A program made the position numbers and the translations under genes. Shown piece by piece: positions 17,270-26,120 of a stretch of 64,000 nt of DNA; positions within the stretch are counted from its first letter, which is position 1; each line of letters opens with the position of its first letter. The stretch lies in contig JAGYJW010000029.1 of assembly GCA_018401435.1 (NCBI GenBank), forward strand, positions 1 through 64,000. Reading direction: 5' to 3'. The DNA is from Deltaproteobacteria bacterium. Its GTDB lineage: Bacteria > Myxococcota_A > UBA796 > UBA2385. The notes under the pieces are model-generated. The model had not been told where the DNA came from. It saw only the letters and a list, made by a program, of their open reading frames with translations, and did not search any database.

Positions 17270-18969
17270 GGGCCGGCTTCCACCCGGAAGTCGTAGCCGG
17301 TGCGCTGAAGGGCATCGACCATGGAGGGGTCGAGGTTCAGGGTCTGCCCATCGGTGGCCCGGGCGGCCCGGAAGGCATCCCAGGCGGCCACCAGGCGGTC
17401 ACGCTCGGCCCGGTTCTCCGCCAGGACATTGTGGTCCTGGGCGGGGTCCGTCTCGAGGTTGTAGAGGCACTCGCCGGGCTCGCCCGGGGCGCGGGGCCCG
17501 TCCTGTCCGCCGCAGCCGCGATCCTGGCGCACCAGGGCCCAGGGTGGCGCGATGACCGCCCCCCGCGGCGTGGGCCCCTGCTGCAGGGTCACCCCGCCTT
17601 CAATCAAGGTCATGGCGCGGATCTCGTCGGCCTTGCCCGTCGCAAGCGGCACCATGGACGCCCCGTCGATGCCCGCCGGCGTCACCGCGCCGACCAGCTC
17701 CAGCAGGGTGGGGGCGATGTCCACCTGGCTGACCAGCCCCGATACGGCGCGGCCCTTCAGCCCGGGCACCCGCATCAGCATGGGGATGTGGGTGACGCTG
17801 TCCCAGTAGGCGTCGCCATGAAGGATCTCGCCGTGATCCCCCAGGGACTCGCCGTGGTCGGCGACCACCAGCACGATGGTGCGGTCCCAGTTGCCCCGGG
17901 CCACAACCGCGTCCAAGAGCACGCCCACATCCACGTCGGTGCGCGCCACCGCCTTTGCATACTCGGCCTTCCACACGGCGATTCCAGCGTCACCCTTCTC
18001 GATGGTCAGCTCCTGCAGCGGGTCCCGGCGCATGGCCACCACGCCCTTCTGGGCGGTGCCCCCCGCGGTGCCGGGCATGGGCTGGGTGCTGTCCTCGGCG
18101 TCCGAGCCGGCCCGGAACAGGGCCTGGGTCACGCCCGTCGGATCCCTCGCATCGGGATCGATCACGAAGGGAAAGTGGGCCGTTCGGGAATGAAACATGG
18201 CCAGGATGGGCCCGCCCTCGTCCTGCTGGGAAACCCAGGCCGCCGCCGGCCGCGCGCTCTCTCCGCCGGGGCCGGGCTTGCCCTCCCGCAGGCGCCCATC
18301 GGGGGTGTCCCGGGGCGGCGGAATGATCTCCATATACTGAAAACCGCGGTCCAATCCATAGTCTGGACGAAAGCCGCTGGGTGCGTCGATGGTGAAGGCC
18401 CCGGTGCGGTAACCATAGAAGCCCAGGATCTCGGGCAAGGTGGGGACGTCGGCCACCAGGCCCTTGTCCCAGCCGGTGACCCCGGTGCTGCTGCCGAAAC
18501 GCCCGGTCAACAGGGCGGTGAGCCCGGCGAGGGTGAAATTCGAGGCCGACCAGGCGTTGTCGAAGCGCACCGACTCGGCGGCCAGGGCGTCCAGCCGGGG
18601 GGTCAAGCCGGTGACCCCGCCATAGGCGCCGATGTGGTCCCGGCGCATCGAGCAGAGGGTGATGATGACGATGTCGCAGTCGGGGCAGAGGGCGGCGTCG
18701 GAGGCAGAGGCGCTGGCCACCGGTGCGGGGTTGCTGAAGGTGCCCGAGCCCGGCGCCACCGGCGGCCGATCCCCGGCGTCCCCGACGGCGATGCGCTGGC
18801 CCTCGTCCGTGGGGCCGCCGTCGCCCGGCGCAGGGGGCAAGGGGCGCCCGTCCCGGCCGTCCCGCAGGGCCTCCCCCCCCTCAGGAGCGTCCAGCAGGTA
18901 GACCCCATAGGACAGAAAGCCCACGCCCAGCGCCATGCCTGCGAGGCCGAGCAGCCGCTCCGTCTTCAT
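17266..18969 (-). CDS. sulfatase-superfamily hydrolase with non-canonical nucleophile site
   Basis: 567 residues: an N-terminal signal-anchor (LLGLAGMALGVGFLSYGVYL), a ~60-residue low-complexity linker, then the alkaline-phosphatase-like sulfatase domain. Visible are CDIVIITLCSMRRDHIGAYG, SNFTLAGLTALLTG and the second metal site VVADHGESLGDHGE, followed by THIPMLMRVPG and YNLETDPAQ, all in family order. Type I sulfatases have C/S-x-P-x-R at the nucleophile; here the aligned segment is FTLAG, so no Cys or Ser is available for formylglycine. Thr146 would be the likely nucleophile, as in phospho- and lipoteichoic-type transferases. It is therefore better called a phosphatase/transferase-like member than a true sulfatase. 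First gene of the leftward operon. Confidence 0.85.
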   Translation of the reverse strand: MKTERLLGLAGMALGVGFLSYGVYLLDAPEGGEALRDGRDGRPLPPAPGDGGPTDEGQRIAVGDAGDRPPVAPGSGTFSNPAPVASASASDAALCPDCDIVIITLCSMRRDHIGAYGGVTGLTPRLDALAAESVRFDNAWSASNFTLAGLTALLTGRFGSSTGVTGWDKGLVADVPTLPEILGFYGYRTGAFTIDAPSGFRPDYGLDRGFQYMEIIPPPRDTPDGRLREGKPGPGGESARPAAAWVSQQDEGGPILAMFHSRTAHFPFVIDPDARDPTGVTQALFRAGSDAEDSTQPMPGTAGGTAQKGVVAMRRDPLQELTIEKGDAGIAVWKAEYAKAVARTDVDVGVLLDAVVARGNWDRTIVLVVADHGESLGDHGEILHGDAYWDSVTHIPMLMRVPGLKGRAVSGLVSQVDIAPTLLELVGAVTPAGIDGASMVPLATGKADEIRAMTLIEGGVTLQQGPTPRGAVIAPPWALVRQDRGCGGQDGPRAPGEPGECLYNLETDPAQDHNVLAENRAERDRLVAAWDAFRAARATDGQTLNLDPSMVDALQRTGYDFRVEAGP

Positions 18970-19076
18970 CCCGACTCCGTGCGAAGACCCCTGCGGTCGA
19001 CCTTGAGGGATCCTGCCATTGCGACAGGATAGCGCAGGGAGACCCCCGCGGGCCGATCCCCGGAGCAGGCGACATC
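18970..19076. promoter_or_regulatory. divergent promoter region between the two large operons
   Basis: These 107 bases are the only gap between the leftward (sulfatase first) and rightward (sulfotransferase first) operons, so both promoters must lie here or inside the first codons. An inverted repeat ATCCTG-9-CAGGAT (19010-19015 and 19025-19030) sits near the middle. A weak sigma70-like pair for the rightward operon is TTGAGG (19004-19009) and AGGATA (19026-19031), with the repeat lying over it. A regulator bound there could control both directions at once. The elements are short and degenerate; treat them as candidates. Confidence 0.3.
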
Positions 19077-20108
19077 GTGACGACGGACCCCTTGTTCATC
19101 ATCGGCACCGAGCGCTCGGGGTCGAACCTGCTGCGGCTCATCCTGGACGCCCACCCGCGGCTCTTCGTGCCCCACCCGCCCCATGTGATGCACTTCTTTG
19201 CACCGCTGGAGCCCCTTTACGGCGATCTGTCCAAGCCGGGGCCCTTTGGGCGGCTGGTGACCGATGTGCTGCGCCTGGTGGACGGGCACATCCACCGCTG
19301 GGACCCCGTCCCCGACCCCGCCTCGGTGGCGGCCCTGGCCCCCAGCCCCGACCTCTTTGGCGTCTTCGTGGGGCTCTACGAGGCGGCGCGGCTGTTGTCG
19401 GGCAAGGCCCGCTGGGGCAACAAGAGCACCTTCATGGTGCACCACGGCGCCCGGGTGCTGCAGGCCTTTCCCGGCGCCCGGCTGCTGTGGTTGGTGCGCG
19501 ACCCCCGGGATGTGGCGGTGTCGTCGCGGGACTCGGTCTTCTCGCCCTTTCACCCGGCCCACACCGCGGCCCTGTGGGCCCAGCAGCAGGCCCTCGCCCT
19601 GGACCTGGAGCGCGCCTGGCCCGACGCGGTGCTGCGCGTCCACTATGAAGCGCTGGTGCAGGATCCCAACGAACAGATCCGCCGAATCTGCGCCTTCTTG
19701 GGGGAGGAGATGCACCCCGGCATGCTGGCCTTTCACCAGCGCGCCGAGGCAAAGCGCTCGGCCGCCTTGTCCGAGTCCTGGGCCAATACCGGCAAGCCGG
19801 TGAGCGCAGATGGGGTGGGCCGGTGGCGCGGCCGCCTGACCGATCGCGAGATCGGGCTGGTCGAGGCCCTCGCCGCCGACTGCATGGACGCCTTGGGCTA
19901 CACGCCCTCCCGGGCCCCGCAGCCCCTGCCCGGCCCCCTGGAGCGCCTTCAGCAGGGGATTTCGGGGCGCATGGACTGGCTGCGGGTCGAGGCCCGGTCC
20001 TTGCGGCGGGACCGGAATGTTCGCGCGCGCTGGGCGCGGGCCTTGTTGATGCGGCGCATCGCCTGGGAGCTGCGTCGGGACCCCCCCGATCCTCGCCAGG
20101 GCGCATGA
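19077..20108 (+). CDS. sulfotransferase family protein (PAPS-dependent type)
   Basis: 343 residues from GTG 19077, with GGAG about a dozen bases upstream. The 5'-phosphosulfate-binding loop is FIIGTERSGSNLL (GTERSGS at 10-16), and the 3'-phosphate-binding segment is LLWLVRDPRDVAVSSRDS (about 138-155). RWGNKSTFMVHH carries the usual catalytic-region lysine, and VHYEALVQDPNEQIRRICAFLG is the conserved late motif. This is the Sulfotransfer_1/3 type, which moves sulfate from PAPS to a hydroxyl of a sugar, lipid or peptide. No signal peptide, so cytosolic. The second sulfotransferase-like gene starts inside its stop (ATGA). Together with the divergent carbamoyltransferase it points to decoration of one product. 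Confidence 0.9.
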   Translation: MTTDPLFIIGTERSGSNLLRLILDAHPRLFVPHPPHVMHFFAPLEPLYGDLSKPGPFGRLVTDVLRLVDGHIHRWDPVPDPASVAALAPSPDLFGVFVGLYEAARLLSGKARWGNKSTFMVHHGARVLQAFPGARLLWLVRDPRDVAVSSRDSVFSPFHPAHTAALWAQQQALALDLERAWPDAVLRVHYEALVQDPNEQIRRICAFLGEEMHPGMLAFHQRAEAKRSAALSESWANTGKPVSADGVGRWRGRLTDREIGLVEALAADCMDALGYTPSRAPQPLPGPLERLQQGISGRMDWLRVEARSLRRDRNVRARWARALLMRRIAWELRRDPPDPRQGA

Positions 20109-21433
20109 CCACCGACGCTGCCACCCTCCAGACCAGTGTGCAGAGAGCGGTGCAAGCCCGCATCGCCGCCCTGCGTGCAGAGGCCGGGATCGAGCCGCCA
20201 GACTTCGTTCTCACCGATGACCTGGAGCGGCTGGTGCTCATCGGGTCCAGCAGCCGCGGGGGGTCGAGCATCTTCTCGGAGGTCCTGCGCCGCACCGTGG
20301 ACGCCGTGCACCTGCGCGCCGAATCCAACCCCTTCTTGCGCCTCTATGGGCTGGGCCCCCGGGGGCTGGAGCCCCGGGGCGAGGCCCGGACGCCCAAGAC
20401 GGGCTGCCGGCGGGGCTCTTTGAGGCGCTGGCTCCAGGGTGTGGCCAGCCCTGGCAGGGTCCGGTGGACGCCGCGGCCGAGCGCGCCTACGCCTTGGACC
20501 TGGCCTGCCGGCTGAGCCTTCAGTGGCCCGAAGAGCGCTTTGAGCTGGCCGAGGTGGAGGGCGCCCTCGTCCAGGCCGGTGGCGCCGAAGCCGCCTTGGG
20601 GCCCGCCGCGGCCGCGGCCTTCGTCGCCCTGCTCAAGGCGCTGATGCCGGCCCACAAGAGCATCGACCCCACCCTCTACGATCTCGACCAGAAGCTCGTC
20701 TTCAGCCAGCTTCCCGGAATCGACCCCGCCCGTCGGCTGCCCCCGGTCCTGCTGGAGGAGCCGCCCTTTGTGGCCATCGCGCCCTGGCGGCGGGCCACCC
20801 GGACCAGCCTTCGGGGCCGCCCCCTGATCATCAAGACCCCAGGCAACGCCTACCGAATGCCCTGGTTTCGGTCCGTCCTGCCCCACACCCGCGTGGACCT
20901 GCTGCACCTGCGCCGCAACGTGGCGGCCAGCGTGAACGGCCTCTTTGATGGCTGGCGCCACCGCGGCTTTCACGCCCACCGGGTGGCCGGCGCCCTCGCC
21001 ATCGCCGGCTATAGCGACCAGCGGGCCGAGGGGCGGGACTGGTGGAAATTCGACCTGCCCCCGGGCTGGACGGCGCTGCGGCAGGCCCCCCTGCAAGCGG
21101 TCTGCGCCTTTCAGTGGCGCTCGGCCCACCAGGCCCTGCTCGAGACGGCGCGGGGCATGCCACCGGAACAACGTCGCAGTGCTATTTCGAGCATTTCACG
21201 GCCGACCCGCGCCCTGCCGTGGTGGGGCTGCTGCCCTGGCTGCAGGCGCCCCTCTACCCGGGGCCGAGGCCACCCTGTCGGCCGCCTTTCCGGCGGTGAT
21301 GGCCACCCGCCAGCCCCGGCACCGCCGCTGGTTCGCCCGGGCCACCCTGCTCGAAGAGGTGCTCACCGACCCGCAGAACCTCGGGCTGATGGCGGAGCTG
21401 GGCTACGATGCCAACCCGGAGACCTGGACATGA
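20105..21433 (+). CDS. second sulfotransferase-like protein, frame-disrupted
   Basis: ATG 20105 overlaps the previous stop. The first frame gives FVLTDDLERLVLIGSSSRGGSSIFSEV in two adjoining parts, with the P-loop-like GSSSRGGSS in the place of GTERSGS. The frame shifts near 20390-20395: restoring one base around ACGCCC/AAGACG joins it to GLPAGLFEALAPG and to the long 20464 frame, which contains LIIKTPGNAYRMPWF and VDLLHLRRNVAASVNGLFDG (3'-phosphate-type segment). A further pair of shifts near 21170 and 21240 leads through YFEHFTADPRPAVVGLLPWL to RRWFARATLLEEVLTDPQNL and a stop at 21431-21433. The ~440-residue product is longer than its neighbour and its acceptor is unknown. Breaks look like sequence errors. 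Confidence 0.6.
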
Positions 21434-22373
21434 GCGCGCCGCTGCCAAGCACCCTGCTGGGCCCGGGCTGGTCGCCGCGGGTGGCGGGCCAGGCCGAAGA
21501 GCTGGCCGCCGGCCTGTGAGGCCGCCTGCGGTCTGAGTTCCGAGGTCGCCCCCCTGCGCGAGGTGCTGTTGACCCGCCCGGGGCCGGGGCTGGATTTCGC
21601 CGAAGATCCGCAGCGCTGGCTGATGGACGAGCGTCCGCACCTGCCCACCCTCACCGCCCAGGCCCAGGCCATCGCCCGCGCCTTGGCCGCCCGCGGGGTC
21701 CAGACCACCTGGATCGAAGCCCCCGAAACCGGGCTGCCCAACCTGATCTTCGCCCGGGACCTCTTCTTCATGACCCCCGAAGGCGCGGTGGTGGCGCGCA
21801 TGGCGGCCAGCAGCAGAGCCGGCGAGGTGCGGTTTGCGGCCGCGGCCCTGGCAGGCGCGCGGCGTGCCCATCCTGGCAACAATGGGCGGCCAGGCCTGCT
21901 TTGAAGGGGCCGACGCCTTGTGGCTGAATGCGCAGACGGTGCTGGTGGGGGTGGGCCGCCGCACAAACCAGCTCGCCTTTGATCGCCTGTCGCGCATTCT
22001 CGCCGACCAGTCGGTCCAGGCCGTCCCGGTGGAGGTGCCGGCAACCAGCCAGCACCTGCTGGGGGCGCTGATCTTCGTCGATGAGGGCCGAGCGCTGACC
22101 CTGCGCGCCACCCCCTCCATTCACGCCGCCCTGGCGGCCCACGGCGTGTTGGCCCTGGACCTGCCGGTCGATGAAGAGACGGTGCGCGGCCGGGCGGCGA
22201 ACCTGCTCACCCTGGCTCCGGGGCAGGTGCTCATGCCCGCCGGCAACCCGCGCACCCAGGGCCGCCTGGAGGCCTGGGGCATCGCTTGCGAGACCGTCGA
22301 GGTCGGCGAATACATCAAGGCTGCAGGGGCCCTGGGCTGCCTGGCCGGCCCGCTGCACCGGGCGCTGCCCTGA
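21430..22373 (+). CDS. amidinotransferase/arginine deiminase-like hydrolase, frame-disrupted
   Basis: Starts at ATG 21430 inside the previous stop. Three frames combine (breaks near 21515 and 21850) to give a ~310-residue guanidino-group-modifying enzyme. It shows LREVLLTRPGPGLDF, the FARDLFFMTPEGAVVARM substrate loop, FEGADALWL (acidic residue), VGVGRRTNQLAF, the histidine segment TSQHLLGALIFV and a C-terminal cysteine in GALGCLAGPLHR. This is the order found in dimethylargininases and arginine deiminases (Asp/Glu, His, Cys triad). They hydrolyse or transfer the amidino group of arginine-like substrates. In this operon it may build or modify a guanidino-bearing component; this is inference. 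No membrane segment. Breaks look like sequence errors. Confidence 0.65.
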
Positions 22374-22430
22374 GGCGTGGGGGGGCGTGTTACCCTTCCA
22401 ATCTCCGGACCGTTCACCCCGAGCAACTGC

Positions 22431-23684
22431 ATGCCCTCGTCCCCACTGAGCCGTCTGCCCGGCCTCCTCGCCCTGGGCTGGCTGGTCGCAACGCCGGTTG
22501 AGGCCCAAGCCCAGGCCCGTCGCATGGTCGTGCGACTGCAGAGCACGAGTGGCGACCTCGACAACCCCGTGAAGGTTCGCCTGGTCGGCGACGGCGGCGC
22601 CGAAGCCGAGGTCGCCCTCAAGGACGATGGCCGGTCGCCAGACGTCACCGCCGACGACGGCATGTGGTCGGCCACGGTCGAGATCGGCGGAGACACGGTC
22701 CAGGTCTACCTCCTGACCGACGGAGAGGAGATTGACGGGGGCATGGTCACCTGGACCGATACCACCGCCCCCCGCGATCTCGACCTCAACCTCTCCGGCG
22801 GCACGCTCACCGCCAAGGCGGCCTCGGCCGAGGGCGGCCTGGGGCCTCCGCCCGAGGGCGCGCCACCCGGCGAAGAGGGCCAGCCTGTCCCCGGCGTGGT
22901 GCAGACCGGCGAAGCCCTGGAGGGCCTGCCCCCGGTGGACGGCCCCCCGGTCGAGGGCCCGACCGCAGAGACACCGCCGGTGGCCGGCCCGCAGGCCAAC
23001 GGCCCGCCCTTGGGCAACCCGGGCCCTCCCAACGCCAGCGGACCCGCGACCGAGACCGGCGGCGGCATCGGCGACGCCCAGCTCTTCATCGGGCTGGGGG
23101 TGGGCATCCTGGCCCTGGTGGGCGTGGGCTGGCTCTGGTTCGTGAACCGGCGCAGGGGCGAGGACGAGCTGCCCCCCCCGCAGCCCGAACCCGGGCTGCT
23201 GGGCCCCCTGACCCCCTCCTTGAGCGCGGGAAGCTCGACCTGGCGCGCCGATCCAGAAGACTTCGACGCCTTCGCCTGGGCCTTGTTGGCCCGGGTGGCC
23301 CGCCATCGCAAGGTGGTCCTGGCTACCACCGAGGGCATCGAACTCGGGCCGGTCTTTGGGGGCCCCGTCTACCGGTCCAGCACCCTGGATGTGGCCGAGA
23401 TCGCTGATATGGCCGATGCTTTGGAAGAGAAGGCCGGCGCGCCGGTGGCGGTGGTGCTGGTGGGCGATGCCGCGACGGAGACCCTGCCCGGCCTGCGGGC
23501 CGAGCTATCCGCCAGCACGGGGCTGATCCTGATTGGCACGACCCGCGGCACGGTCGAGCCCCGAGCCCTGCGGTGCAGCCGCAGCGGCACGGGCAATGGC
23601 TGGCGCATCGAGGGGCCCGATGGCGTCACCGGAGCGCGTTCCGGGGCCTTCGGCCTGGAGCCTCCCCCGCCCGAGGCCCCATGA
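22431..23684 (+). CDS. exported membrane protein with DDG beta-domain and PVYR domain, copy 3 (417 aa, intact)
   Basis: ATG 22431 gives a signal peptide (LLALGWLVATPVEAQAQA). Residues ~25-125 form a beta-sandwich-like domain with KVRLVGDG and DDGRSPDV...DDGMWSATV. A Pro/Gly-rich linker (about 130-205) leads to a membrane helix (LFIGLGVGILALVGVGWLWF, about 222-241) with the basic stop NRRR. The cytosolic ~170 residues include FAWALLARVARHRKVVLATT, the signature GGPVYRSST and APVAVVLVGDA. It is the best reference for three paralogs in this window (others at 4010 and 10233). The fold of the cytosolic part could be Rossmann-like, but no catalytic motif is obvious. The next gene, an SGNH hydrolase, starts within its stop (23681-23684). 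Confidence 0.65.
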   Translation: MPSSPLSRLPGLLALGWLVATPVEAQAQARRMVVRLQSTSGDLDNPVKVRLVGDGGAEAEVALKDDGRSPDVTADDGMWSATVEIGGDTVQVYLLTDGEEIDGGMVTWTDTTAPRDLDLNLSGGTLTAKAASAEGGLGPPPEGAPPGEEGQPVPGVVQTGEALEGLPPVDGPPVEGPTAETPPVAGPQANGPPLGNPGPPNASGPATETGGGIGDAQLFIGLGVGILALVGVGWLWFVNRRRGEDELPPPQPEPGLLGPLTPSLSAGSSTWRADPEDFDAFAWALLARVARHRKVVLATTEGIELGPVFGGPVYRSSTLDVAEIADMADALEEKAGAPVAVVLVGDAATETLPGLRAELSASTGLILIGTTRGTVEPRALRCSRSGTGNGWRIEGPDGVTGARSGAFGLEPPPPEAP

Positions 23685-25144
23685 GCCGGCGGCGCCGGAG
23701 GGGGCGGGCACCGTCGCTCGCCTTCCGGATCGCCGCCAGCGCGCTGATCTTCCTCCTTGCAGCGGGGGTAGCCGAGCTGGCCGCCCGCAGCCTCGCGCTG
23801 GACGCCCCCACCTGGCGCGGTGAGGAGCCCAACTCCGTCATCATGGTGGGCCACCCCACCCGCCTGTGGGGCATGGGCACCGGCACCCGGGACAACGCCG
23901 GGGCCACGGCCTGGATGAATGAGGAGGGCCTGCGCGGCCCCCTGCCCGAGCTGCCGCGTCCCGACGGGCGGGAGCGCATCATCGTGCTGGGCGACAGCAC
24001 CTTCTTTGGCCATGGGGTGGCCGACGACGCGACCCTGCCGGCCCGACTGGAGGGGGAGCTGCGCGCAGCGGGGGTGGACGTGGACGTCGTGAACGCCGCG
24101 GTGCCCGGCTACTCCACCGAACAGAGCCTGCTGCTGATGGCCGAGACCGGCTGGGCCTTGCAGCCCACCCTGCTGCTGATCGGCAACCTGTGGTCCGACA
24201 ACAATGTCGATGGCTTCCGCGACGCGGACCTCCTGCGAACCGCGGCCTTCTACCGGGACCACCCGCTGCGTCACTCGGCCTTCTACCGGCTGCTGGCGGC
24301 GGGCATCGACCGGGTCAAAGGCGCCGAGTCCGCCCGGCTGGTGACCTGGACCCGCGACAGCACCTGGCCCGAGGCCGGCACCCGCCGGGTGCCCCTGGAT
24401 CGCTATGCCGCCAACCTCGACCGGCTGGTACACGAGGCCGCCGAATACGGCGCCGGAGCGGCCTTCATCGCCCCCACCAATGACGGGCTGGTGCAAGAGC
24501 GCTTTCGCGGGACAGCAGGGTGGGACCCCTACTTCGACGCCCAGCGGCAGGTGGCGGACCACCATGGCCAGCCCGTGATCAGCGCCCTGCGCGCCTTGCA
24601 GGCCGATGCCAAGGAGAATGGGGTCGAGGGGCTCTTTATCGACGAGATGCACCCCTCTGCCCGAGGCCACCGGCTGCTGGGGAAGGCGGCGGCGGCGGGG
24701 CTTCTCGAAGCCGGCTGGCCCGACAAGCGGCTGCTGGGGGTGGAGGCCCCCTTCGACCCGGGCATGCTCAGCGATGTGGGCCTGGAAATGGGGGCCAGGA
24801 ACAGCCCCGGACGCTCCCCCCAGGCCCAGCTCTTCGCGTCCACTGCCACCCAGGTAGCGGCGCCAGGGCAGGGCAGCCCCGCCCAGGTCGCTGGCGGCCC
24901 CTGGAAGCTGGAGGGTTCGGTGGCCGGCGGGCGTGGGGCCCTGCGCCTGCGCATCCTCAGCCGCGACGGCCTGCTGCTTCAGGAGCACACCGTCGGCCCC
25001 GACGGCCACTTCTCCTACCCCATGGACGGCACCCATACCGACGTGGACGTGGTGGTGAATTCCGAAGGAGGAGAGGAGGCCCGCGGCCGGGCGACGGTCG
25101 ATGGCGGCCATCTGGGGCTGGTGCTGCCCCAAGCCGGACCCTGA
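23681..25144 (+). CDS. membrane-anchored SGNH/GDSL hydrolase with C-terminal beta-domain
   Basis: 487 residues. A basic N-terminus (MSRRRRRGRAP) and one helix (AFRIAASALIFLLAAGVAEL) anchor it in the inner membrane. The SGNH domain carries block I IIVLGDSTFFGHGVADD, block II NAAVPGYSTEQS, block III LLIGNLWSDNN and block V FIDEMHPSARGH with the Asp/His pair, so the catalytic set is complete. About 150 residues follow, including a beta-type domain (GPWKLEGSVAGGRGALRLRI). Enzymes of this kind acetylate or de-acetylate exported glycans. It overlaps the PVYR gene by four bases, and three bases separate it from the deaminase GTG. The PVYR-SGNH pairing is repeated, in opposite order, at 10233-12235. 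Confidence 0.85.
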   Translation: MSRRRRRGRAPSLAFRIAASALIFLLAAGVAELAARSLALDAPTWRGEEPNSVIMVGHPTRLWGMGTGTRDNAGATAWMNEEGLRGPLPELPRPDGRERIIVLGDSTFFGHGVADDATLPARLEGELRAAGVDVDVVNAAVPGYSTEQSLLLMAETGWALQPTLLLIGNLWSDNNVDGFRDADLLRTAAFYRDHPLRHSAFYRLLAAGIDRVKGAESARLVTWTRDSTWPEAGTRRVPLDRYAANLDRLVHEAAEYGAGAAFIAPTNDGLVQERFRGTAGWDPYFDAQRQVADHHGQPVISALRALQADAKENGVEGLFIDEMHPSARGHRLLGKAAAAGLLEAGWPDKRLLGVEAPFDPGMLSDVGLEMGARNSPGRSPQAQLFASTATQVAAPGQGSPAQVAGGPWKLEGSVAGGRGALRLRILSRDGLLLQEHTVGPDGHFSYPMDGTHTDVDVVVNSEGGEEARGRATVDGGHLGLVLPQAGP

Positions 25145-25146
25145 CC

Positions 25147-26091
25147 GTGCCGGGCCTCTGCGATCTGCACCGGCACCTGGACGGGTCGCTGCGCCCCGAT
25201 ACCGCCGCAGCGCTGGCCCGGTCCCTGGGCGAGCCCGACCCCGGCGACCTGCGCTTCGTGCCCGGCATGGGCCTGGACGCCGCCCTGGCCTGCTTCGCCC
25301 GCACCCTGGCCCTGCTGCAGCAGCCCGGCGCCGTAGAGCGGGTGGCCGCCGAGATCTGCGAAGATGCCGCCGCCGAGGGGGTGAGCTGCCTGGAAATCCG
25401 CTTTGCCCCTCAGCTTCACCGGGGTGCGCCCCTGGCTGCCATCGTGGACGCCGCCCTGGCGGGCATCGACGGGCGCGCCGGCCTGGTGCTCTGCGCGCTC
25501 TAGGGAGAAGATCCGGCGGTGGCCGGCGCCCTGGTGGAGCTGGCCCGCGGGCGACCCGGGGTGGTGGGCCTGGACCTGGCGGGTGGGCCCCTTCCAGGGG
25601 ACCGCGACCCCATGGGCCCCTTTGAAGGCGCCTTTCGGCGGGCCGAAGCCCTGGGCCTGGGGCGCACCGTGCACGCTGCGGAGGGCCGCCCTCCCGCCGA
25701 GATCGGCGTGGCCATCCGCCGGCTGCGTGCCCAACGCATCGGCCACGGAACCACCCTGCTGCAAGACCCCGAGATCCTCGACCTGGTGCTGAAAGAGGGG
25801 GTGACCATCGAGGCCTGCATCAGCTCCAATGTTCATGTCGGCGCTATACCGTCGATATACCACCATCCTCTGCCGCGCTGGCTGCGCCTGGGGGTGCGGG
25901 CCTGCATCAACACCGACAACACGCTGCTGTCGGCCGTGGACGCCAGGGAGGAGCACCGGCGCGCCGCCACCCTGCCGGGCATGGACGCGGCGCTGCTGGC
26001 CCAGGCGGTGGCCTTCGGCCATGCGGCCGCCTTCGGAGGGCCCCGGCCCCCACCTGTGCTAGGATGCGGCCCCAGAACGGAGCCTGCCTGA
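25147..26091 (+). CDS. adenosine deaminase family protein, interrupted by an in-frame TAG
   Basis: Starts at GTG 25147, two bases after the SGNH stop. The zinc-binding DLHRHLDGSL (HxH), EIRFAPQLH, HAAEG, RIGHGTTLLQD, CISSNVHVGAIPS and INTDNTLLS are all in the order of metal-dependent adenosine/aminodeoxyadenosine deaminases, so every metal and catalytic segment is present. A single in-frame TAG at 25501-25503 (after LVLCAL) splits the gene at about residue 118, without any frame change. One base substitution would restore it. Sequence error, true loss or readthrough are all possible. Uncut, it would be ~314 residues, normal for the family. In the operon it may act on a nucleoside produced by the pathway rather than in purine salvage. 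Confidence 0.7.
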
Positions 26092-26120
26092 GCACCCGCA
26101 CCCACTGGGGCCGCACCCGC

